Shown: positions 57,330 to 64,000 of the stretch, piece by piece
Numbering within the stretch: the stretch's first letter is position 1
How the letters are laid out: every line of letters starts with the position of its first letter
Assembly (NCBI RefSeq): GCF_009828925.2
Contig: NZ_WUTY02000001.1
Location: forward strand, 558,001-622,000
Direction: 5' to 3'
Length of the DNA stretch: 64,000 nucleotides
Source: Methylicorpusculum oleiharenae
GTDB lineage: Bacteria > Pseudomonadota > Gammaproteobacteria > Methylococcales > Methylomonadaceae
Position numbers and translations under genes: made by a program
Notes under the pieces: generated by a model
Seen by the model: only the letters and a program-made list of their open reading frames with translations
Told to the model about the DNA's origin: nothing
Database searches by the model: none

Positions 57330-59402
57330 TTACACCAGATTCATTGCAACTAAAAGAAGATCTATCCCCTTGATGCCGACAAACGGAACGATCAAACCAC
57401 CGACGCCATAGACCAGCAAGTTGTTTTGCAGCAGTTTCTCGGCGCCGACCGGCTGGTATTTGATACCTTTCAAGGCCAGAGGAATCAGGGCAATGATGAT
57501 CAATGCATTGAAAATTACGGCCGAAAGAATTGCACTGGACGGTGTGGCTAATCCCATCACATTCAGTACATTCAAGCCAGGATAGGTTGTAGCAAATGCG
57601 GCAGGAATGATCGCAAAGTATTTAGCGACATCATTGGCAATGCTGAATGTAGTCAGCGCGCCCCGGGTCATCAGCATTTGCTTGCCGGTTTCGACTATTT
57701 CGATCAACTTGGTTGGGTTGGAATCCAGATCGACCATATTGCCGGCTTCCTTGGCTGCTTGGGTGCCACTGTTCATTGCCACCGCCACATCGGCCTGCGC
57801 CAAAGCCGGTGCGTCATTGGTGCCGTCGCCGGTCATCGCCACCAGTCGGCCATCAGTTTGATGTTGGCGGATCAGGGCTAGCTTGGCTTCCGGGGTGGCT
57901 TCTGCCAGAAAGTCGTCGACTCCGGCTTCTGCGGCAATGGCGGCAGCCGTCAACCGGTTGTCACCGGTGATCATGATGGTCTTGATACCCATCTGCCGTA
58001 ATTCAATAAAACGCTCCTTGATGCCGCCCTTGACGATGTCTTTCAACTCAATCACCCCCAAGGCTTGCTTCCCTTCGGAGACCACCAGAGGCGTACTGCC
58101 GCGACGCGACACATCGTCAACCAGCGATTTAAGTTCTTGCGGAACCTTGCCCCCCTGTTCTTCAATAGAGGCACGAATAGAATCAGCCGCACCTTTACGA
58201 ATTTGACGGCCTTGCAAATTGACGCCACTCATCCGGGTTTGAGCGCTAAAGTGAACAAAAGTCGCCCCTAGCGAATGAATATCCCGCTCACGTAAACCGT
58301 ATTTGTGCTTGGCAAGTACCACGATACTGCGGCCTTCCGGGGTTTCATCTGCCAATGAGGCCAATTGTGCGGCATCGGCCAATTCCTTATCGGTAATCCC
58401 TTTAACAGGAAAGAACCCTGAAGCTTGACGATTACCCAAGGTAATGGTGCCGGTCTTGTCCAGCAACAGCACATCAACATCGCCGGCGGCTTCGACGGCC
58501 CGGCCTGAGGTAGCGATAACATTCTTTTGCATCATGCGGCCGATGCCGGCAACACCAATCGCCGACAACAAGCCGCCAATGGTGGTTGGGATCAAGCACA
58601 CCAACAAGGCGACCAATACGGTAACGGAGATCGGGCTACCGCTACCGGCAGTTTCCACGCTATACAAAGAGAACGGCAGCAAAGTGACCGTCGCCATCAG
58701 AAAAACTAAGGACAGAGCCACCAGCAGAATGGTCAGCGCGATTTCGTTAGGGGTTTTCTGGCGTTTGGCGCATTCCACCATAGCAATCATCCGATCCAGA
58801 AAGGTTTCACCCGGATTCGTAGAAATCTTCACGACCAGCCAATCGGATAAGACCCGTGTACCGCCGGTAACGGAACTGAAGTCTCCGCCTGACTCGCGGA
58901 TCACCGGCGCGCTTTCGCCGGTGATTGCGCTTTCGTCTACCGATGCCACGCCCTCTATCACCTCGCCGTCGCCCGGCACATAATCTCCGGCTTCAATCAA
59001 CACCACATCATCTTTACTCAAGCTGGAACCGGCAATTTTGGAATAGTTGCTGCCGTAGCGGGGTTCATCGAGTTTTTTGGCGGCAATATCGCGCTTGGCG
59101 GTGCGTAAAAATGCCGCTTGGGCTTTACTGCGCCCCTCGGCTATCGCTTCGGCAAAGTTGGCAAATAGCACGGTAAACCATAGCCAGAGGGTAATGCTCA
59201 GAATGAAACCGGCGGACTCCTCGCTTTCACCGCTCAGTGCTTGCAGCCACAACACGGTGGTGAGCAGGCAGCTCAGATAGACCACGAACATCACCGGGTT
59301 CTTCCATTGCTGCTTCGGCGTGAGTTTGGCAAAAGCGTCGAATAACGCTTGTTGCAAGATTTGCGGATCCATTAAGGATGTTGAAACGAGTTTGCTAGTC
59401 AT
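57330..59402 (-). CDS. kdpB: Kdp potassium ATPase subunit B
   Basis: The 690-residue P-type ATPase that powers high-affinity potassium uptake. The actuator TGES loop ([16 protein letters not shown]), phosphorylated Asp in [13 protein letters not shown] near residue 315 and the hinge [15 protein letters not shown] are all present. Length is normal. Confidence 0.98.
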   Translation of the reverse strand: MTSKLVSTSLMDPQILQQALFDAFAKLTPKQQWKNPVMFVVYLSCLLTTVLWLQALSGESEESAGFILSITLWLWFTVLFANFAEAIAEGRSKAQAAFLRTAKRDIAAKKLDEPRYGSNYSKIAGSSLSKDDVVLIEAGDYVPGDGEVIEGVASVDESAITGESAPVIRESGGDFSSVTGGTRVLSDWLVVKISTNPGETFLDRMIAMVECAKRQKTPNEIALTILLVALSLVFLMATVTLLPFSLYSVETAGSGSPISVTVLVALLVCLIPTTIGGLLSAIGVAGIGRMMQKNVIATSGRAVEAAGDVDVLLLDKTGTITLGNRQASGFFPVKGITDKELADAAQLASLADETPEGRSIVVLAKHKYGLRERDIHSLGATFVHFSAQTRMSGVNLQGRQIRKGAADSIRASIEEQGGKVPQELKSLVDDVSRRGSTPLVVSEGKQALGVIELKDIVKGGIKERFIELRQMGIKTIMITGDNRLTAAAIAAEAGVDDFLAEATPEAKLALIRQHQTDGRLVAMTGDGTNDAPALAQADVAVAMNSGTQAAKEAGNMVDLDSNPTKLIEIVETGKQMLMTRGALTTFSIANDVAKYFAIIPAAFATTYPGLNVLNVMGLATPSSAILSAVIFNALIIIALIPLALKGIKYQPVGAEKLLQNNLLVYGVGGLIVPFVGIKGIDLLLVAMNLV

Positions 59403-59420
59403 AGTGTTACCAGTATGAAA

Positions 59421-61229
59421 TTAGTGTTGGCCGATCATTTGTAAATGCTCGACAATGGGTCCCAAAGCCAGTGCCGGCACGAAGGTCAAGGCACCGACCA
59501 TCAGTACGGTGATAATCAGCAATACCGCAAACAATGGAGTATGAGTCGGCAAGGTGCCGGGCCCCACCGGTACTTTTTTCTTGGCAGCCAAGGAACCTGC
59601 AATCACCAATACCGGAATCATCAGCCAATAGCGGGAGAACAACATCGCCGAACCCAACATGAAGTTATAGAAGGGGACGTTGGCCGACAAACCGCCGAAG
59701 GCACTACCGTTGTTGTTTCCGGCCGAAGAATAGGCATACAGCACCTCGCTGAAGCCGTGGGCACCGGGGTTGAAAATCGAGGCTTTGCCGGCATCCAGCA
59801 TAAGGCTTAACGCCGTGCCACCCAGCACCATAAACGGCGGGATCAAAATCACGATAGCCGCCATTTTCATCTCGTAGGCTTCGATTTTCTTGCCCAGGTA
59901 TTCCGGCGTGCGACCTATCATCAAACCGGCGATGAACACCGCGACGATGGCGAATACGATCATGCCGTATAAGCCGGAACCAACCCCGCCATAAATCACT
60001 TCACCCAATTGCATCAGCCACATCGGTACCATGCCGCCGATGGGGGTGTATGAATCGTGCAAGGAGTTGACCGAACCGTTGGAAGCAGCCGTCGTTGCCA
60101 CGGCCCACAGGCCGGAGTTGACGATACCGAAGCGAGCTTCCTTACCTTCCATGTTGCCGCCTGCCTGTTGGCTGTTAGCAGTCTGATCGACGCCCAGCGC
60201 GGATAACGCCGGATTGCCACTTTGCTCGGCAGACACCATGACGAAGATCAGAGCCACGAACACCAACGTCATTGCACCCAATATAGCCCAGCCTTGACGG
60301 GTGTCGCCCACCATCACTCCAAAGGTGTAGCACAGCGCGGATGGAATCAGCAGGATCGCCAGCATTTCCAGAAAGTTGGACAGCGGCGTGGGATTTTCAT
60401 ACGGATGGGCCGAGTTGACGTTGAAAAAACCACCGCCATTGGTGCCCAACTGCTTGATCGCGATCTGCGAAGCGGCAGGTCCCAGAGCTAAAGTTTGCTG
60501 TTGAATTTGCACGGTAACGGAGACAGGTTTACCTTCGGCATCCACCACGGCTTTGCCATCAGCATCCAGTTTTGGTACTGAGTAGCTGACCGACTCCTGC
60601 AAGTTAACCGTCTGATACGGATTAAAGCTCTGCACCACGCCCTGTCCGACCAGCACGATCGCCAGCAAAAACGATAAGGGCAGCAGGATGTACAAGGTGC
60701 TGCGGGTCATATCGACCCAGAAATTACCGATACTGTTGCTGTTACGGCGGCTTAAACCTCGAATCAGCGCCACCAGCACCGCCATACCGCTGGCGGCAGA
60801 CAGGAAATTCTGTACCGATAAACCGAGCATTTGGGTCAGATAGCTCATCGTCGTTTCGCCTCCATAGCCCTGCCAGTTGGTATTGGTGGTGAAACTGACG
60901 GCGGTGTTGAACGAGGAATCCGGCGTCACCGCAGGCAATGCTTGCGGATTCAACGGCAGCACGTCCTGAAAGCGTTGCAGCACATAAACCACAAGCAGTC
61001 CCAATAGATTGAAAGCCAATAACGCCAGAGCGTACTGCGTCCAGCGCATCTCCTGTTCCGGATTGACGCCGCTAAGGCGATAGAACAAAAGTTCAATCCC
61101 GGCGAATCCGCGGTTCAGACCCACCGATTCGTCTTGATAAACACGCGCCATATAAGTGCCCAAAGGCTTGGTCAGCGTCAGCAGCACGATGACGTAAATT
61201 GCAATCTGTAACAAACCTTGCGCTGTCAT
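59421..61229 (-). CDS. kdpA: Kdp potassium ATPase subunit A
   Basis: The 602-residue potassium channel-like subunit. Typical stretches are FTTNTNWQGYGGE, MLGLSVQNFLSAASGMAV, QLGTNGGGFFNVNSAHPYEN, GRTPEYLGKKIEAYEMKMA and NNNGSAFGGLS, including filter loops. About ten membrane segments. The length is at the upper end of the family. Overlaps kdpF by 1 bp. Confidence 0.97.
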   Translation of the reverse strand: MTAQGLLQIAIYVIVLLTLTKPLGTYMARVYQDESVGLNRGFAGIELLFYRLSGVNPEQEMRWTQYALALLAFNLLGLLVVYVLQRFQDVLPLNPQALPAVTPDSSFNTAVSFTTNTNWQGYGGETTMSYLTQMLGLSVQNFLSAASGMAVLVALIRGLSRRNSNSIGNFWVDMTRSTLYILLPLSFLLAIVLVGQGVVQSFNPYQTVNLQESVSYSVPKLDADGKAVVDAEGKPVSVTVQIQQQTLALGPAASQIAIKQLGTNGGGFFNVNSAHPYENPTPLSNFLEMLAILLIPSALCYTFGVMVGDTRQGWAILGAMTLVFVALIFVMVSAEQSGNPALSALGVDQTANSQQAGGNMEGKEARFGIVNSGLWAVATTAASNGSVNSLHDSYTPIGGMVPMWLMQLGEVIYGGVGSGLYGMIVFAIVAVFIAGLMIGRTPEYLGKKIEAYEMKMAAIVILIPPFMVLGGTALSLMLDAGKASIFNPGAHGFSEVLYAYSSAGNNNGSAFGGLSANVPFYNFMLGSAMLFSRYWLMIPVLVIAGSLAAKKKVPVGPGTLPTHTPLFAVLLIITVLMVGALTFVPALALGPIVEHLQMIGQH

Positions 61230-61318
61230 CAGAATTTCTCCGGATAAAACAAAGCCACGACCAGATAAACGAACACGGCCACTGTCAGCCCGCTGCTGAG
61301 TAGATAAATCCAGCTCAT
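61229..61318 (-). CDS. kdpF: Kdp small subunit F
   Basis: A 29-residue membrane peptide (MSWIYLLSSGLTVAVFVYLV, then VALFYPEKF). The single helix and the YPEKF end are typical of KdpF, which stabilises the complex. Coupled to both neighbours. Confidence 0.88.
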   Translation of the reverse strand: MSWIYLLSSGLTVAVFVYLVVALFYPEKF

Positions 61319-61407
61319 GATTGCCCCCGCAATGATTCGCAGCCGCTGATCATCAGCGCGGTCGTTACAAAGAACGTTGCGGTTAATAAAAAATACGCGA
61401 TGTCCAT
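61315..61407 (-). CDS. Small membrane peptide before kdpF
   Basis: A 30-residue peptide (MDIAYFLLTATFFVTTALMI, ending SGCESLRGQS). One membrane helix, AGAGGTAAT ribosome site and ATGA overlap with kdpF suggest a real first gene of the operon. Similar small frames precede kdpF in other proteobacteria, from memory. Role unknown. Confidence 0.6.
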   Translation of the reverse strand: MDIAYFLLTATFFVTTALMISGCESLRGQS

Positions 61408-61490
61408 CTGTATTACCTCTTGGAAAAGTGAAAAATTAAGCTTTGCAATGGGGCCCTGATTGCGTCATTTACAATGTACCGGTTGTTACG

Positions 61491-61540
61491 GTAAAAAAGT
61501 CGTAAAAAAATTCAAAAAGACTGTAAAGAAAATGTAAAAC
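61491..61540 (-). promoter_or_regulatory. Candidate KdpE operator and kdp promoter region
   Basis: The minus strand has repeated T-rich words about 11 bp apart (TTTTACATTTTCTTTACA, and TTTTTTTACGACTTTTTTAC), as bound by OmpR-type regulators such as KdpE, 85 bp upstream of the first kdp frame. Confidence 0.5.
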
Positions 61541-62226
61541 TTTTAGCGGCCTATTGCCACCATCAATGGATGAATGGTTGCCGGAGAATCATTTACCCGA
61601 TTTTTCGGTGAAGTTATTGACCAACTGGACTTGAGTTGGTTGACAGGTCATTACACCGGACGAGCCTCTGCGAACGATGCCTTTCCAGCCGTAAGCTCGA
61701 GCAGGCGACTCACTATTCGGTAGCCTTCCGAATTCAGCCTGTCAATGTCAGATCGAATTGAGGCTGAATTTTAAGCTGCCAGATAAAGTTCAGTGTTTTA
61801 CTCGTTACATACCTTGCGCCTCATAGGTAGGACCTAAGGCTTGGTCGAACTTGTTCTGTCCCTGGATTACATTCTTGAACTTGAACTTGAATGAATTTGC
61901 GGTGAAAATGAACACACATTACAAATCATTCCGAATGGTCGAAATTATCCCGACAATTCCCAGTTTGATGATAAAAAAAGGGAGGCGTAAGCGTTGCGGG
62001 GATGGACAGCAGAGGCATGCTGCCGTCAAGCCCCCATGGATGGGTTTACGGCGTTCCTCGCAAGGCTTATGCCAACCCTCAAAACTACATTAAAAAGTTC
62101 AAACTGAGAATTGCTTAAATATTCCAAGCGGTCGCCACATCTTTCCTTTATTCCAATGGCAAGAATCAATCGCGAAAATCGGCTAGGAAAACATCAGCTT
62201 AAAGATACAAAGGTCTGGAAAATGAG
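61541..62226. other. Gap right of kdp, with a dispersed repeat word
   Basis: CATGGATGGGTTTACGGCG at 62035-62053 matches the repeat at 46676-46694. No convincing gene; an 80-residue frame at 61851-62093 has no ribosome site and runs over the repeat. Confidence 0.4.
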
Positions 62227-62817
62227 ATGGGAATAAAACAACTCATCCCTAAACACTTCATATTGATAATCCTTGGGGTAACGAGAACGGTGTTGGCAAA
62301 TGATTTAATAATTGATGACCGAAAAAGTGGCAGTCTGAAATCCAACCTGGGCATAGAATGGCGAGTGGTCACCGACCGGGTAATGGGCGGAATTTCCAGC
62401 GGCACGCTCACCCTGGATAGATACAGAGGAAGGGACTGCCTACGGATGCAAGGGGACGTCTCAACTGAGAACAACGGTGGTTTTGTGCAAATAGCTTTGT
62501 CATTGTCTGATCAAGACCACTTCGATGCATCAATTTTTGCCGGCATTGTCATAGAAGTAGCCGGCAACAACGAAGAATACAACCTGCATTTACGCACTTC
62601 AGACCTTGAATTCCCCTGGCAATCCTATCGTGCCAGCTTCAAAGCCACCCGCGACTGGCAAACCTTCCGCATTCCTTTTGCCGATTTGGTTGCCTATAAA
62701 ACAACACAGAAATTCCGCCCGGATAAACTGATACGTATCGGACTGGTGGGTATCGGGCGAGACTTTATGGCCGATCTATGCCTCGCCTCTATCCTTTTTT
62801 ATAGTGAGGATAATTAG
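62227..62817 (+). CDS. CIA30-family protein
   Basis: A 196-residue protein with a hydrophobic start (probable signal, ending near LAND). The rest follows the CIA30 pattern (NADH:ubiquinone oxidoreductase intermediate-associated protein 30): EWRVVTDRVMGGISSGTLTL, FVQIALSLS, GIVIEVAGNNEEYNLHLRTS, FPWQSYRASFKATRDWQTFR, IPFADL. A carbohydrate-binding-like beta-sandwich. Function in bacteria unknown. The stop is directly followed by the next ATG. Confidence 0.88.
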   Translation: MGIKQLIPKHFILIILGVTRTVLANDLIIDDRKSGSLKSNLGIEWRVVTDRVMGGISSGTLTLDRYRGRDCLRMQGDVSTENNGGFVQIALSLSDQDHFDASIFAGIVIEVAGNNEEYNLHLRTSDLEFPWQSYRASFKATRDWQTFRIPFADLVAYKTTQKFRPDKLIRIGLVGIGRDFMADLCLASILFYSEDN

Positions 62818-63258
62818 ATGCCTTATACCTTTTCCCGAATCCTATTCGTCAGTTTACTGGGCATGGCTTCCTGCACACAGGAATTACCGCAAACACTCGA
62901 AACCATCGCTGATGCGAGAATTCACAAAGCTAAATTCATTGATAGGGGTGAGCCGGGTGATTCGGTAGGCGATATCCTGGCATTCGACCAACCCTTACTA
63001 AACAAAAAGGCTGAACAGATCGGGAACAATAGCGGCACGTGCATACGCACACGCACGGGCCACAGCTTTCAATGCCAATGGACCTTGACCCTGAAAAACG
63101 GCAGCATCCAGGTGGCAGGCCGGGAACTTGATGAAGGGGCGTCAGAGATAGCGATTGTTGGTGGCACAGGCCGATACGCGGGCATCAGCGGGCAAATGGA
63201 ATCCGTCAACAATGGAGATGGTACTTTTACACAAACTTTGCACTATTGGATTAGATAA
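62818..63258 (+). CDS. Putative lipoprotein with allene oxide cyclase-like barrel
   Basis: A 146-residue protein with a lipobox (LLGMASC, Cys near 19). The beta-rich remainder includes AIVGGTGRYAGISGQMES, the motif shared by allene oxide cyclase/dirigent-like barrels. Coupled to the CIA30 gene. The stop codon overlaps the inverted-repeat end of an insertion sequence, so the C-terminus may be changed or cut by it. Confidence 0.68.
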   Translation: MPYTFSRILFVSLLGMASCTQELPQTLETIADARIHKAKFIDRGEPGDSVGDILAFDQPLLNKKAEQIGNNSGTCIRTRTGHSFQCQWTLTLKNGSIQVAGRELDEGASEIAIVGGTGRYAGISGQMESVNNGDGTFTQTLHYWIR

Positions 63259-63843
63259 CTGAAGTTTCCTAAAAACGCATCAAGCCATCCTTTGTGCCCA
63301 AGGATACAGACTTTGATTGGCTTTTGCGGCATGATCGAAGTGCGTTTCACAGCCAAAAATACGCTGACCCACTTTGGAGTTGATAAAGTCATCCACGGCG
63401 ACCCACAAACGGGCATCGGTCAGTGGCGAGGGAATAAGATCCATAGACTTGACCTTAGCTGTTGCCAGGGCAGCGTCGAGAAAGCCCTAAAGGTAAAAAA
63501 AGCTTCTGCTTGATCTCAATACCGAACCGGGACACCTTACCCGCACAGGAAATTGGACGCTATCGACGAGATGAAGAGGACGATAATGGCGAGTAACGTT
63601 TAGATAAACAACGAAGACTGCTCTAGACCGAGATCAGTATCGGAAAAAAGCGCTTACGCTTAGAGAGGACGTAAAAGATCACTTAGAATAAACATGAATG
63701 AGGTCTCTTTATTCGTATATTCAATGACTTAGAAACAGACACGACACCCCAAAACAGGACCCCATTCACCTATAAGTTATTGTTTTGAAAGCACGAGTAT
63801 ATACTAGTGGGTATTGCCTTGAAATAATTGGGAAACTTCAGTT
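63257..63843. mobile_element. Deleted insertion sequence
   Basis: The ends AACTGAAGTTTCC (63257-63269) and GGAAACTTCAGTT (63831-63843) are perfect 13-bp inverted repeats. A transposase fragment lies inside on the minus strand. At 587 bp it is far too short to be complete. The same end is seen at 53080. Confidence 0.75.
63290..63444 (-). pseudogene. Transposase fragment (DDE type, IS4/IS701-like)
   Basis: The minus strand reads DARLWVAVDDFINSKVGQRI, then FGCETHFDHAAKANQSLYPW: the first catalytic Asp region (VDD) and the HFDHA-KANQ-YPW block of DDE transposases. The frame breaks upstream and downstream, so it is a remnant. Confidence 0.72.
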
Positions 63844-63844
63844 T

Positions 63845-64000
63845 ATGAAATCAAAAGATTTAAAAGAGAACATTCCCGCCAAGAGAGTTTCGCTTGGACA
63901 CGCGCTTAAGAAAAATGAGAAAATCAAAAAAACTGTCAAGAAGGCTGCCGATGAACTTACATCGGTAAATGAAGTTTTAAAGCAAGAAAAAGTCTCTGTT
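63845..64000 (+). CDS. Unknown protein, N-terminus only
   Basis: The first 52 codons (MKSKDLKENIPAKRVSLGHA, then a Lys-rich helix). It starts 2 bp outside the insertion-sequence end, so its promoter may lie in the element. The gene runs off the right edge; no family can be given. Confidence 0.5.
   Translation, partial: MKSKDLKENIPAKRVSLGHALKKNEKIKKTVKKAADELTSVNEVLKQEKVSV

Noticed and set aside
61851-62093. 80-residue gene
   Set aside because: No ribosome site and contains a dispersed repeat word.

Overview
This window comes from a gammaproteobacterial methanotroph, most likely a type Ia member of the Methylococcales. The clearest sign is the left edge, which carries pmoC, pmoA and the first codons of pmoB (particulate methane monooxygenase, minus strand). 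The other housekeeping genes (gmk, yicC, rph, rdgB, leuS, lptE, holA, htpG, kdpFABCDE) fit that group.

Layout. Bases 1-17090 are ordinary chromosome: pmoCAB, an RRM-like protein, gmk/yicC, a non-RD Ser/Thr kinase, rph-rdgB, a small-molecule kinase, a Wzz-type protein with a decayed tyrosine-recombinase domain at its C-terminus, a SWIM/SNF2 helicase, arsS and a DUF3047 protein. At 17091-17177 lies tRNA-Leu(TAA). Two integrated elements sit in tandem behind it. Element 1 (17119-24318, about 7.2 kb) is bounded by a 59-bp direct repeat of the tRNA 3' half. It encodes an integrase, an excisionase-like protein, a CHC2 zinc-finger protein, a toprim/DUF3987 replication protein and a P27-like terminase small subunit, with no capsid or tail genes. 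That is the gene content of a phage satellite. Element 2 (24305-38302, about 14 kb) is bounded by a 14-bp copy of the tRNA end. It carries a P4-type integrase, AlpA, toprim and DUF927 replication proteins, a long run of small unknown genes, a P4/C4-like structured leader, a lambda-O-like initiator gene with its iterons inside the coding sequence, and a long inverted repeat at its right end. From 38303 the chromosome resumes: parA, a ybeL-like zinc ribbon, leuS-lptE-holA, a histidine kinase/response-regulator pair, htpG, an HI0933-type flavoprotein, a TIGR04283-type glycosyltransferase, the complete kdp operon with its sensor and regulator, a CIA30 protein, and a deleted insertion sequence near the right edge.

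The most unusual material is in the elements. Element 1 has four tandem 129-bp units in which a constant frame surrounds a dyad whose sequence changes from unit to unit while its A-B-A'-B' arrangement is kept; half-sites of two of the variants recur at the opposite end of the element. The two otherwise unrelated elements share a roughly 115-bp noncoding sequence, which could be a packaging or regulatory site recognised by a common helper phage. Element 2 has 17-bp palindromes spaced 21 bp apart inside a winged-helix initiator gene, next to an A-rich tract, much like the lambda origin.

All assignments come from reading the sequence and recalling protein families; no searches or folding calculations were run.
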